64,000 nucleotides of DNA from Pseudomonas flavescens (lineage in GTDB: Bacteria > Pseudomonadota > Gammaproteobacteria > Pseudomonadales > Pseudomonadaceae): NCBI RefSeq assembly GCF_013408425.1, contig NZ_JACBYV010000001.1:1-64000 (forward strand), read 5' to 3'. Below, in pieces: positions 17,130-27,878 of this stretch (position 1 is the first letter of the stretch; the number at the start of each line of letters is the position of its first letter). The notes beneath the pieces are model-generated. The model had not been told where the DNA came from, searched no databases, and saw nothing but the letters and a program-made list of their open reading frames with translations. The position numbers and the translations under genes were made by a program.

Positions 17130-20100
17130 CTGAGCGTCGCTGCGCGCCAGCTGGATAATCGCGACGGCGGCCTGATTGCCGCGCACCAGGGCATCGAGCT
17201 GCGTGTCGACGAAGCGCTGCAAAACAGCCGCGGGGAAATCTCCACCCGGGGGCGGGCCGACGTTCGGGTGTGGGCAGGCGCCGGGCAAGCCGCTGCCGTA
17301 TTGGACAATAGCCAGGCCGGGCTGGTCTCTGGCGGGCAGGGCCTGACCCTCGCGGTCCAGCGGCTGCTCAACCACACCAAGGGGGGGCTCACCGGGGGTG
17401 ACGATCTACTGGTGGTTGGTGACAGCCTGGACAACAGCGCGGGTGGGGTGCTGAGCAGCCATGGGGACCTGACGCTTACCCTGGTGGGGCGGTTGGACAA
17501 CCAGCGGCAGGGCTTGATCACCAGCGCTGCCGGCCTGGCTATCAGCGCGGCCCACCTCGACGCCAGCCAGGCCGGAGAGGTCTCGGCCAAGGGTGACCTG
17601 CGCCTGAGCGTCGCTCGTCTGATTCAGCAGCAAGGCCGGCTGATCGGCGAAGCCGGCGTGCATCTGGATCTGCAAGGCGGTGATCTGGATAACCGTGGCG
17701 GCCTGCTGAGTGCCAGAGGGCCGATGACCCTGGAGCGCCTGGCCAGGCTGGATAACAGAGGGGGCGAAATTTCCAGCCGTCAGGGCTACAGCCTGAGCGC
17801 GGGTGTCATCGACAATGGTGATGAGGGCAGGCTGATCAGCGCCGGCACCTTGGCTATCGACCTGGGTCAGGGCGTCCTGCGCAATGCCGAAGGCGGTCTG
17901 GTCTCTGGTTGGCAGGGCCTGGCGATCAAGGCCGGTAGCCTGGAAAACAGCGGCCAGGGCACCGTGTCCAGCCGCGATGGCGACCTGCATGTCGAGTTGA
18001 GTGGAGCGCTGCACAACCGAACGGCGGGCGCACTGGTCAGCAAGGGCCAGCTTTCGGCGAACGCGCAACGTCTCGATAACAGTGCCGGGGGCGTTATCTC
18101 CAGCGCAGGGGATCTCAGCCTGGCACTCGCCGACACGCTCGACAACGGCAGTGGCGGTCTGATCGACACCCTGGGCTCGCTCAGCGTTCACAGCGGCGCA
18201 GTGAACAACCGCGCGGGGCAGATCAGCAGCCAGCAGGCTGCCAGCCTCCGCGCCAGTGGCCTCGATAACAGCGCCGGTCAGCTGACCAGCACGGCCGCGA
18301 TGGACCTCACCCTCAGCGGGCTCCTGATCAACGCGCAGAAGGCCAGCCTGGCCAGTGGCGGCCCCCTCGTGCTGCAGGCCGCAGCCATCGACAACCAGGG
18401 TGGCAGCCTGCTCAGCCAGCATTTACTGCAACTGACTGCCAGCGACCTCGACAATAGCGGCGGAACCCTCGGCGCTCGCAGCAGCCTGGAGTTGCTGCTC
18501 AGTGGTGTGCTCAACAACAGCGCCGATGGCCTGGTACACAGCCAGCAGGGACGCATCGACCTGCACGCGCAGCGACTCGATAACAGTGGCGGCAGCCTCA
18601 GTGGTCAGCAGGCCGTGATCGCCAGGCTGAGTGGCGCACTGGACAATCGAGGTGGCCGCATCGAGAGCGCGCAGGGCCCGCTGGATCTGCACGGCGCCAG
18701 TGCCGTGGACAACCGCGCCGGCGTCCTCAACAGCCTGCACGGCGTATTGAAACTGACCAGTGCAGGCCTGTTCGACAACGCCTCCGGCACTGCCCAGGGG
18801 CAGGCCGTGACAGTTACTGCCAAAGGGCTGGATAACCGAGGGGGACACCTGTCCGCGCTCGGTGGCGATGCCCGGGTCGACGTGGGCAGCAGCGCCTTCG
18901 ATAACCAGGGCGGTGGGCTCTATGCCCATCAACGGGTGAGCGTGATTGCGGGTGACTTCGACAACCAGCTCGACATCCTGAATCAGGGCGGCAAGGTGGC
19001 TGCCGAGCGAATCGATTTCAGCCTGTCCGGTGCGCTGCGCAATGGCAGCGGCATCCTCGAAAGCGCGACGACGCTGCACCTTGCGGCCGCTCGCATCGAC
19101 AACCCATACGGTCGTTTGCGGGCACTGGGCAAGGCTGGAACCACGCAGATCAGCGGCGGTGTGCTGGACAACCGCAACGGCGTGCTGGAAACCGCCAATG
19201 CCGAGCTGGAGCTGAGCGTCGCCGACCTGCATGGCCGCGACGGCCGCATCCTGCATACCGGTGCGGGTCGCTTCGACCTCAGTGCTGCCCTGATCATGGG
19301 CGCTGGCGGCACCCTGAGCACCAACGCCGTGCTGAGCCTCAGCGCCAGCAACTGGACCAACAGCGCGGTGATCGAGGCGGATGAACTGGTCCTCGATATC
19401 GGCACCTTCACGCAGACCGTCGCTGGCCAGCTGGTCGCGCGGCGAGCCTTCAGTGGCCGTGGTGACAACTGGAGCAACCAAGGCCTGCTGGCCAGCGATG
19501 GCACGTTCAGCCTCGACCTGAGCGGAGCCTATGCGGGGGACGGTCAGCTTACCAGCCTCGCTGCCATGACCCTGGGTACCGGCAGCCTCGATCTTTCCAG
19601 CAGCGCCCGTATCGCCAGCGCGGCGGCAAGCACGGTCGTTACCCGCGGGCGGTTTCGTAACGAGGGGCGGCTCACCGCCGCGGGCAACTTGACGGTCAGC
19701 GCCGCCGGTCTGAACAACCACGGCACCCTCGGCAGTGGCGCAGTGTTGCGGCTCGAGACGCCAACGCTGCTCAACCAAAGAGGCCTGATCTTCAGCGGCG
19801 ACGACATGGCCTTGCGGCTGAGTCGACTCACCAACCGCTATGCCGACATCTACAGCCTCGGGGCATTGAGCATCACCAGAGATGACCAGCTGCAACGCTC
19901 CAGCCTGGTCGAAAACATGTCCGCCACCCTGGAAAGCGCAAAGGACATGCGCCTGGCCGTAGAAACCCTGGAGAACGCCAAGGATACGTTCGTCATGCAG
20001 GGCAAGCTGCTGTCTGCGCAGGCGTACCTGACCTGTATCCAGCACTGTAGTCGCAGTTGGTCAAGCAAACGGGGTCGCCTGACCCTGCACGAAGAGTGGG

Positions 20101-23100
20101 GCGCGGTCATCGCCGAAGACTCCCCCGCAGGCGAGATTCTGTCCGGCGCAGATCTGCGGATCGACAGCGATAGCCTGATCAACCGTTACAGCACCTTGTC
20201 CGCCCGCAAGGACCTCGTCGTGCAGACCGGTGACCTGCAGAACATCGGTGCCCAGGCCATGGCCGGCAGCGCAACGGCGGTCTTCACGGCGCAACCCCGG
20301 GAGCGCAACCGAACCTACTACGCTCACCAGGCGCGAGTGAGCGACTTCATGGCGCAGCATGGTACGGCTGCCACCTTCAGCGAAGCGGCCTACCTGGCCA
20401 TGAAGGCGGGCTTCAGTCCGGCTTACTACGCGGGGATCGATGCGCCGCTCGCCGTTTCAGGCAGCGAGCACCTACTGGCACCGGCCGTCATCCAGGCGGG
20501 CGGTAATGTCACCGTCGAGGCCAGCAACAGCCTGGCTAACCTGCAAACCTACCCCAACAGCGCCATCGATTACGGCCCGTACCGTGGCGCCGATGTCACG
20601 CTGGGGCGCAGCACCCAGCCCGTCGTCGTGCTCAGCGCACACCTGCCGCCTGACCTTCAGCAGCGGCAGGTCAATCCGCTGAGTCTGCCCGGTTTCAGCC
20701 TGCCGCAAGGCGAAAACGGCCTGTTTCGCCTGAATACCCAGGCGGGCAGCGCTGACAGTGCCAGCCAGACCCAGAACCAGAACGCTGGCAGCCCCTGGCG
20801 GGTGCAGGACGGCCTGAGCGCTACCGCCAGCCTGCTGGAGACCGGTGCACAGATGCCGGTCGGCGCAGGGCCAGTGCCCAGCAACGTGCAGCCCAGCATC
20901 GGCCACAAATACCTGATCGAAACCAACCCGGCACTGACCGAACTGAGCCGCTTCCTCAGCTCCGACTACATGCTTGGCCAACTGGGTTACGACCCCGATC
21001 AGGCCCAGAAACGCCTGGGCGATGGCCTCTACGAACAGCGCCTGATCCGCGACGCCATCGTCGCCCGTACCGGCCAGCGTTACCTGACCGGGCTGACCAG
21101 CGACGAGGCGATGTTCCGCTACCTGATGAACAACGCCATCGCCAGCAAGGACGCACTGAACCTGGGCCTTGGCGTCAGCCTGAGCGCCCAGCAGGTGGCT
21201 GCCCTGACCCACGACATCGTGTGGATGGAAGAGCAGGAAGTCCTCGGCGAAAAGGTCCTGGTGCCGGTGCTCTACCTGGCCCAGGCCGAAGGCCGCCTGG
21301 CCCCCAACGGCGCGTTGATCCAGGGCCGTGACGTGGCGTTGATCGGCGGTGGCGACCTGAGCAACCAGGGCACCCTGCGAGCCAGCGGTGCGTTGGATGT
21401 ACAAGGTCGGAACATCGCCAACAGCGGCCTAATGCAGGCCAACGAGCGCCTGCAACTGCTGGCGACCGAGAGCATCCGCAACGCCCAGGGCGGCATCATC
21501 GCCGGGCGCGATGTCACGGCCAGGGCCGTGAGCGGCGACCTCATCAACGAACGCAGTGTCACCACCTTCGAGTCTGCTGGGCGCAACCATGACTATCGCC
21601 AGGACTACGTCGACAGCGCGGCGCGCATCGAGGCCCTCAACGACCTCAACCTGAGTGCAGGACGCGATGTACAGAACGTCGGCGGAGCCCTCAACGCCGG
21701 GCACGACCTACGGGTAATCGCCGGGCGTGACCTGCAGATCGTATCGGCCCAGCAGCATGACCTGAGCCGCCAGACAGACCGCAAAGGCAACAGCCGTCGC
21801 GAGCAAGTGACCCAATACGGCTCCGAGGCCAGTGCCGGCCGAGACCTTACGCTCTCGACCGAGCGCGACCTTGCCGTGGTGGCCAGCCGCGTGACGGCCG
21901 GCCTGGATCTGGCCATGGGAGCGGGCGGCGACATCCTGATCGCTGCTGCAGCCAACGAGAGCCACTTCGAGTCGCACCGCAAGAGCGGCGGCAAAAGGGT
22001 CGACATCGAGCGCAGCCTGGTGACCCAGCAGGCGGCCGAGGTCGAGGCCGGTGGTGATCTGCATGTGAATGCCAAGAATAACCTTGCCCTCAGTGCCAGC
22101 AACCTGCAAACCGACGGTGAAGCCTACCTCTACGCAGGCCAGCAACTGGCCGTGGTGGCTGCGCAAAGCAGCCACCACTCGCTGTACGACATGAAGCAAA
22201 AGGGCTCCTGGGGCAGCAAGAAAACCCAGCGTGATGAAATCACCACCGTGCGTAACGTCGGCACCACCATAAGCACCGGCGGGGACCTGACCCTGGTCAG
22301 CGAGGGCGACCAGCTGTACCAGAAAGCGCGCCTGGAAAGCGGTGCCGACCTGACCCTTGCTAGTGGCGGTGCCATCACCTTCGAAGCGGTGAAGGATCTG
22401 GATCAGGAGAGCCATGAGAAGAGCAAGAACAGCTCGATGTGGACGTCGGCCAAAGGGAAGGGCACTACAGACGAGACGCTTCTTCAGAGCCAGATGATTG
22501 CCAAAGGTGACACCGTCATCAGCGCGGTCGAAGGCCTGAACATCGATATCAAACAGGTCAATCGGCAGACCGTTAGCCAGACGATTGATGCGATGGTCAA
22601 GGCTGATCCCGAGTTGGCCTGGTTGAAGAAGATGGAGCAGCGCGGTGATGTCGACTGGCATCGCGTGAAAGAAGTGCATGACTCCTTTAAATACAGCCAT
22701 TCGGGGGTGGGGGCTGGCGCCGCGATCATCATCGCAATTCTGGTCACGGTTCTTACAGCAGGTGCCGGTACGTCTGTAGCCGGGGCGGCTGCAAGTGCAA
22801 CCTCTTCGGCCGGTATGGGCTTGGCTGCCCAGGCTGGATTCCACGCCGTAGTTAGCCAGGCCGCGATAAGCACCATTAGTAACAAGGGTAACTTGAGCTC
22901 TACATCCAGGGATATCACGTCTTCTGATGCAATGAGGGGGTATGCGCTCAGTGCCGCCACAGCTGGTATTGGCACTGGGGTTAATCCTTCAAGCCTTGGA
23001 TTCAACGTGCAAAGTGTTCAGCAGGTTGCGAGAACCACGTTTGTAGAGGCTGGACTGCGAACTGCCATTGTTGGCGGCAATTTTACAGATAATTTGGGTC

Positions 23101-24077
23101 AAGCAGCCGTCGGTCATGCGGCCAATATCGTTAGCGGCCTGATCTACAAAAACCTTGGCGATGAACTGCGTTTCTCTGGCACGACAGGCAAGGTCATCAC
23201 CCACGGCATAGTAGGCGGCCTCGTGGCTGAGGCGGCGGGAGGCAGCTTTAAAACGGGAGCGATTGCTGCGGGGCTGAATGAGGCGCTGGTCGATACCATT
23301 ATCGATTTGGAGTTCTTCCAAGGGCCTCAACACGCACAGCTCGTGGCCATGACCTCGCAGCTTGTAGGCATGACAAGCGCCGCATTGGTGGGGGGCGATG
23401 AGAAGGAACAGCAGAAAGCTGGTTGGGTGGCTCAGCAGGCCTCTCTTTACAATGGACTGGAGCATCCGACTGCTGAGCGGATGCTCAAAGAACTGAAGGA
23501 CTGTAGGGCCAGTGGTCAGTGCACCGCAGCGAAGATCGACGCCATCGACGCGAAGTACAAGGAACTATCGGCTGCACGTTCCAAGGGGATAAATGAGTGC
23601 GGTAACAGGAAGTGCGTTGAGTCGATCCTCGACAAAACCATCGCCATGGACGATCCCGTTGCCAAGGAGCTGCTGCGGTTCTTCCAAGGTCGATATGACG
23701 TGCCGGGCCTGTTACAAGGCAATCCTGATGCAGTGTCTGCGCCTTCGGTTAATCCTTACAACAAGCATGGTGATCGGTTTGTTACTGACAATCAGGTTGC
23801 TTTCGCCAAGTACATTAAAGAGGGATGGCTTACTGCAGAGGAAACCAAATTCCTCGATGGTTGGATGGATTCTACTCAGTGGCTGGAGCGTACTTATGAG
23901 CGACCTCTCAGCCTTCAAGAGCGCGCCACGATTCTAGCCTCGTTCTCGGAAGAAGCTTTGCTGGGGATACGAGGTCGGACGGGGCAGGTCATCACCAGCG
24001 GTGGGGGTTCGTCACAAGGTGCTTCATCGAGTCGGACCATTACCCAGGCACAGGCTCAGAAGGAGGGCTATAAGCCT

Positions 24078-24521
24078 TGTTGCTTCGCTGCAGGCACTTT
24101 GGTAGCCACCCCGGAAGGCGAGCGCGTAATCGAGTCCCTGAACGTAGGCGATGTTGTTTGGAGCAAGCCCGAAGGTGGCGGAGAGCCGTTCGCGGCTGCA
24201 ATCACTGCTACTCACACGCGTACTGACCAGCCCATTTACAAGGTGGTGCTGAGCAAAGACGCCGTAGATGGTGCTAGCGCTTCAGAAACACTGGAGGTGA
24301 CACCTGGGCACCCTTTCTATGTGCCTGCTCAGAAAGGATTCGTTCCGGTCATCGACCTGAAGTCCGGTGATCGCCTGCAGTCCTTGGGAGATGGCGGTGA
24401 TGGCAGCTCCATCACCGTGGAGTCCATCACGTTGTATCAGCCGCAGGGGCAGACCTACAACCTGACGGTAGACGCTGGGCATACGTTCTATGTTGGAACG
24501 CTTGGGGCATGGGTGCACAAT
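24078..24521 (+). other. Hint (Hedgehog/intein) self-processing domain within the exoprotein
   Basis: Residues ~2916-3063. It starts with the nucleophile region CCFAAGTLVATPEG, continues with IESLNVGDVVWS, has the ETLEVTPGHPFYV block with its conserved His, and ends with AGHTFYVGTLGAWVHN. These are the classic N- and C-terminal blocks of PT-HINT domains in polymorphic toxins. By family precedent the domain cleaves the chain to release the C-terminal tip. No VENN pretoxin motif of classical CdiA was seen. Confidence 0.85.
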
Positions 24522-24932
24522 ATCGGGCCTTGTGTTAGCTGCAGCAATGGGAGCTGCTCAATCCATGCGGCTGCACTGGAGGGCGGGGCAAAAGCGACAG
24601 GAGCTGCCGGTGAAAGTGCAGGCGCCATGCGCCGATTGGACTATGAAGCTGCTTCCTACCACGGGAAAATCGATAATGCAGTTAAGAGTCGTGCTCCGGT
24701 TAATGGTCAAGAAGTGCTAGATTTTTCGATCCAAGTTAAACCGACATCCTCTCGCCGAGTCGGAATTGACTACGATTCTAAAGATTTTGTTGTTTTTGAC
24801 AAAACGCTAGATACGACTTATCACGGCCACGTCCGTTCTTGGAGTGATTTGCATCCAGACATGCAAAAAGCCTTGCAACAGGCAGGTATGGTTGATCGTA
24901 AAGGTAATATTCTTACTGGTGGGAAACGATGA
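24522..24932 (+). other. C-terminal toxin domain of the exoprotein, family not identified
   Basis: About 136 residues after the Hint domain. A Cys-rich linker (CVSCSNGSC) is followed by a compact module with the blocks NGQEVLDFSIQVKPTSSRRV, YDSKDFVVFDKT, YHGHVRSWSDL and MQKALQQAGMVDRKGNIL. I remember similar tips on other CdiA/RHS proteins but cannot name the enzymatic class. The His and Arg residues of YHGHVR and SSRRV are candidate catalytic residues for a ribonuclease-like fold, which is speculation. Codon use is more AT-rich than in the shaft, as expected for a swapped tip. Confidence 0.6.
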
Positions 24933-25264
24933 TGAACTATCAAGCCCCCCAACCTTATAATAAGCGAGCTTTAGAAAAAGCTTTTGCTTCGAGGGATGTT
25001 AAGAGTATTTGTGAGGCACTTGTCTCCGTTGCTTTAAATGATCCTGATTGGAGGTGGGCACAGAGTAAATGCTTAGAATTTCTCCGCAACGAAAGCCCTG
25101 ATGTTAGAGGGCTTGCAGCAACTTGTCTTGGACATATAGCAAGGATTCACCGCCAGCTTGACAAAGAAAAGGTACTCATTGCTCTTCGTGAACATCTAGA
25201 TGACAACATCATCTCAGGGCAAATTGCGGATGCTCTAGACGATATCGATATGTTCTTGAGGTAG
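24929..25264 (+). CDS. HEAT-repeat immunity protein for the exoprotein toxin
   Basis: A 111-residue all-helical protein. Helix pairs such as DPDWRWAQSKCLEFLRN, SPDVRGLAATCLGHIARI and KVLIALREHLDDNII are HEAT-like. It starts with ATGATG at 24929, overlapping the toxin stop by 4 bp, the usual arrangement for a cognate immunity gene. HEAT-repeat proteins of this size are known next to CdiA-type toxins. It should bind and neutralise the tip at 24522-24932 in the cytoplasm. It remains intact although the effector frame is broken, which fits selection to keep immunity. Confidence 0.8.
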   Translation: MMNYQAPQPYNKRALEKAFASRDVKSICEALVSVALNDPDWRWAQSKCLEFLRNESPDVRGLAATCLGHIARIHRQLDKEKVLIALREHLDDNIISGQIADALDDIDMFLR

Positions 25265-25345
25265 TATCACATTGGTATTTTCGCGCTGATGTTGGTTTAT
25301 CTGTAAAAGTCTCGTGTCGAGCTGATCTGGCACTTTAGAGGAAAA
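25265..25345. other. Short AT-rich spacer after the immunity gene
   Basis: No gene or clear hairpin terminator seen; the IS4-type left end begins at its right edge. Confidence 0.4.
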
Positions 25346-25646
25346 GGGGACAGATTTGAATGGCGCTTACTTACGCGTTAACCAGTTGATCTAGAAGAAG
25401 AAAGGCTGCTCTTGGTCTACGGTGATAGTTGCGAACACACACCGAGCCCAAGGAGCAGCCCAGATGAATCCTAGGCGCCAAGCAGCCATCCTTCAACAAA
25501 GCCGTACCCATCGCCTCACATCCAATACGGATGCTTATGCATTCTTCAATCTGTTGACCGGTCCCAAGTTATTTGAACAGGTCGAATCGCTATTGCCAGA
25601 CCACCGGGAGCGCCTGTTTCCTCCAACCGAGGCGTTATCCATAGAG
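25346..25646 (+). mobile_element. IS4-family element remnant: left end plus transposase N terminus
   Basis: Begins with the terminal sequence GGGGACAGATTTGAATGGC, which recurs at 27370-27396 as the other end of an inverted copy. After ~118 bp an ATG at 25464 opens MNPRRQAAILQQSRTHRL..DAYAFFNLLTGPKLFEQVESLL, an IS4-group transposase N terminus. The frame is lost after about 60 codons where palindrome A1 begins. A second, more decayed copy lies at 30978-31262. Confidence 0.8.
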
Positions 25647-25706
25647 TAATAGGGGACAGACCACGATTATTTATCGATCTTTGAGTGAGTTGTGGTCTGT
25701 CCCCTA
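25647..25706. repeat. Palindromic element A1
   Basis: Arms AGGGGACAGACCAC and GTGGTCTGTCCCCT (14 bp, perfect) surround a 28-bp centre containing ATCGATCTTTGAGTG. It begins TAATAGGGG. Same family as A2-A4; it sits directly upstream of an orphan immunity-like gene. Confidence 0.9.
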
Positions 25707-25731
25707 AAGCCGTGCGTAAAGGTAAGTAGTG

Positions 25732-26238
25732 ATGTTGTTAAAGAATGATGGCGCACATCGTCAAATGAAAGTCGTCTATTCGCACTGGAAAGAGTTACAG
25801 AAAGATCCAGCCCGCGTTGCCGCTGCTCAAGCGTTAACTTTGAATTCTGGCAGGCCTCTGCTGGGGCTTAAAGGTAAGTATGGGTTGTATGGGTCTCAGG
25901 AGTGGTGGGATAATATTTATCTCGGAAATATACCGCTCCTTTTCTTTTCTGGGATTATTGTTCGCGCCTACGCGGCTGGTCAGGATAATAAAGCAGAAAA
26001 CAACACTGTTGAGTTGTTGGTGGAAGACGGCTCAGTGATTGACATTGGTATATACGTAAATGAAAGCTCTGATGTTGAATTGTTTCGAGTTGGCTGTAAG
26101 TTACAAATTGTATATGCGCTTGATGAGATGAAAAAGCAGCCAGGCCCGGATGGTAATATAAATTATGCCAAAGTTGCACTTGAGGTGGCGGTGTCGTTGG
26201 GTTTTTCGGATAAGTCGACAGATTTATTTTCTACCTGA
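25732..26238 (+). CDS. Orphan immunity-like protein, unknown family
   Basis: A 168-residue acidic soluble protein, with no signal peptide or membrane segment. Recognisable blocks are GKYGLYGSQEWWDNI near residue 50, a strand-rich middle ending IDIGIYVNESSDVELFRVG and VYALDEMKKQPGPDGNINY. I recall similar stand-alone proteins near polymorphic toxins but cannot name the family. It starts at ATG 25732 with AAAGG nearby; GTG 25729 is possible. A few codons (KAVRKGK, stop 25727-25729) between palindrome A1 and this gene may be the last residues of a lost toxin. AT-rich codon use sets it apart from the surrounding chromosome. Confidence 0.6.
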   Translation: MLLKNDGAHRQMKVVYSHWKELQKDPARVAAAQALTLNSGRPLLGLKGKYGLYGSQEWWDNIYLGNIPLLFFSGIIVRAYAAGQDNKAENNTVELLVEDGSVIDIGIYVNESSDVELFRVGCKLQIVYALDEMKKQPGPDGNINYAKVALEVAVSLGFSDKSTDLFST

Positions 26239-26257
26239 TCAGCTAAGCTAAACAAGG

Positions 26258-26655
26258 AAAAGGGACAGACTAACTTTATTGCTCTGGGAGAGCCGTTACA
26301 AATCCAGTGTGGTCGAGTCAGACGCCTACTTACTTGTCTGCTGCCGCTATATCGAGTTAAACCCGGTTCGGGCCCGTATGGTTGCCGAGGCCGCCGACTT
26401 CCCCTAGTCGAGTTACCAGATGCGCACCACTGATCAAGCGGGCAGTGATTGGTTGGATATTGACCCTTGCGTCATCGCACTTGGCGATACCTGAAAGGCG
26501 TCGTATTCGTTATATGGAGTTCATGCGCCGAGCTGTAACGTCAAGTGAAATTGAACTGATCCGGACTGCACTTCAGAGAGGGCAGTTAACCGGTAGTGCT
26601 CGTTTTGTGGATGAAATAGAGAGAGTTCAGGGGCAACGGATAGAGCTACGTAGTG
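26258..26655 (+). pseudogene. RAYT (REP-associated Y1/IS200-like) transposase remnant
   Basis: After AAAAGGGACAG at its left edge, the frame from 26282 reads LWESRYKSSVVES, DAYLLVCCRYIELNPVRARM and so on, the central signature of REP-associated tyrosine transposases. It is broken by TAG at 26404 and a later TGA, then shifts frame near 26545. The C-terminal signature EIELIRTALQRGQLTGSARF..DEIERVQGQRIEL then follows. The N-terminal half with the HUH histidines is missing. It separates two immunity cassettes. Confidence 0.85.
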
Positions 26656-26795
26656 TGGCTCATGGTCAGGCTCTCAAAAAGTATCAGGTTTCGCCATTCA
26701 GTGTTTACCATCCAGAAGTGATAGATAGGTTAAATAAAGAACAGCCTGGTTATTTTAACGGTAACTGGCTGAGATTTTGGAGTGACAAAAGATGA
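26656..26795 (+). pseudogene. Orphan toxin C-terminal fragment fused in frame to RAYT remains
   Basis: About 45 codons (ALKKYQVSPFSVYHPEVIDR, then NKEQPGYFNGNWLRFWSDKR) with stop TGA at 26793-26795 overlapping the ATG of the next gene (ATGA). This is the junction typical of toxin/immunity pairs. The short length, lack of a start and fusion to transposase codons mark it as the displaced 3' end of a toxin gene. Toxin class unknown. Confidence 0.6.
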
Positions 26796-27319
26796 TTTCT
26801 GGGAGGCTAGATGGATTAGGTCGTTTTCGTTTCTGGGAAAATGAGTTTTTTACAGGTATTGATGAGCAAGGAATCTGTGGGTCCGGTTCTGGAAATGATT
26901 GCTTTGTACTCGAGGTAATGATTCCACACGGCGCGCGCTGTATGTACGGGCTCCTAGGCATAACTTTTCGGCGATGTTCTGTCGAGTCTGGGATCCAGGT
27001 TAGGCTTACAAGAAAATCTATTTTAAATGAAATTTATAAAGAATCTTTAGTTAGCCCGTTTGAATATGGGCATTTTGGGCTCCCTTCCGAATACGAAGAA
27101 GCCTCGATCAGAGGTCTCGAGAGAGGGTTGGTCTGCGATGGCGTACGGAGTTTTTTAAAGATATATATACGCTGTGCGGCATTTGGAGATGCTTCCTCTA
27201 GTGAGGTTATCTTTGAAAGGATAGGGGCGACTTTAGCAGGGTTATTATCGTGTGTAGATATCACCGAGGTGATGATTGCTTCGGCTTTCGAGCGCGGAGT
27301 CAGCAGTAGCAATTCTTGA
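26792..27319 (+). CDS. Putative orphan immunity protein, 175 aa
   Basis: A soluble protein of mixed alpha/beta pattern with no signal peptide (MISGRLDGLGRFRFWENEFF at the start; the C-terminal part has helices around ERIGATLAGLLSCVDITEVM). It overlaps the toxin fragment by 4 bp. I do not recognise the family; the immunity role is inferred from the overlap, size and AT-rich composition. It appears intact. Confidence 0.55.
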   Translation: MISGRLDGLGRFRFWENEFFTGIDEQGICGSGSGNDCFVLEVMIPHGARCMYGLLGITFRRCSVESGIQVRLTRKSILNEIYKESLVSPFEYGHFGLPSEYEEASIRGLERGLVCDGVRSFLKIYIRCAAFGDASSSEVIFERIGATLAGLLSCVDITEVMIASAFERGVSSSNS

Positions 27320-27365
27320 TTTTGGTAAAGTGAGCCACTTGGCTATTTGCCGCCATAGCTTGGAA

Positions 27366-27835
27366 AAAAGGGACAGATTTGAATGGCACTTACTTAGCCC
27401 TCCTTGGATGTCCCTTTTTCTGAACTTCCGTGCGTTCCACTTGGCGCGCTTGGGTCAGTAGTGGATAGGGTCTTGGCCTTCGTTTGAGTGCTCGCGGCTC
27501 CACTCGCCCAGGCCGGCTACCTACACGCTGCTGGGCGATGAGCATCAGTAACTGGTGAAGGCGCCCGTCAATATCCGAATCCTCAAATTGCCGCCAGGCA
27601 AGCCACAGTTGCAGGGTGTGCTTGAAACTCAGTCGGCGTGGTAAACAATCCGCGATTGATGCCGATTGCACCATGAGCAGTCGGATCAAGTTGTGCGCCA
27701 ATAGATAAACCCAAAGCTCCTTCACTGCCATAGCGGCCGTTTTGCAGCTCAGCATTTCCAGTCCCATGGTGCTCTTGAGGTTGCGTAGGTCCAGCTCGAC
27801 GTGCCATCTGTCTTAAAAACCGGATCGGTGGATTT
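27366..27835 (-). mobile_element. IS4-family transposase C-terminal remnant with right terminal repeat
   Basis: On the minus strand the frame reads RWHVELDLRNLKSTMGLEML, then VKELWVYLLAHNLIRLL and LSFKHTLQLWLAWRQ, ending PRRAK with TAA. The E of VELDLRNLK lies in the YREK signature of IS4 transposases. Directly after the stop is the terminal sequence GGGACAGATTTGAATGGCAC (plus strand 27370-27389), matching the left end at 25346. Orientation is opposite to the N-terminal remnant, so this is a separate insertion or an inversion product. Confidence 0.85.
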
Positions 27836-27878
27836 GGTGAGTGTTGGCAAGGCCTCTTTAATTGGAGGGTTGACCTAA

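Larger units (their letters stand above)
17130..24932 (+). pseudogene. Remainder of the CdiA/FhaB exoprotein gene, separated by one nonsense codon
   Basis: 2600 codons in the same frame as the preceding part, with no start codon or ribosome site of its own. Order of domains, numbered from the ATG at 15333: FHA repeats to about residue 1500; a second haemagglutinin-repeat block (LSAGRDVQNVGGALNAGHDL, ..VVASRVTAGLDLAMGAGGD) at ~2000-2330; a DUF637-like region with Gly/Ala-rich membrane-like segments (AAIIIAILVTVLTAGAGTSV) at ~2400-2600. Then comes a pretoxin stretch (AQQASLYNGLEHPTAERML), a Hint domain at 2916-3063 and a toxin tip to 3199. Base composition drops towards AT from about 22700. The lone TAA, which one C-to-T change from CAA would create, argues for a recent lesion or a sequence error. 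The stop of the toxin overlaps the immunity start (ATGA). Confidence 0.85.

Noticed and set aside
14994..17375. Long open frame (793 codons) on the minus strand opposite the exoprotein
   Set aside because: It is a shadow of the GC-rich FHA repeats; no ribosome site, no family pattern, and it crosses the TPS domain whose plus-strand reading is unmistakable.
17406..22844. Several long minus-strand frames inside the exoprotein
   Set aside because: Same cause: periodic GC-rich repeats keep antisense frames open.
23401..24080. VENN pretoxin motif of classical CdiA
   Set aside because: Absent; the equivalent region has ASLYNGLEH and is followed by a Hint domain instead.
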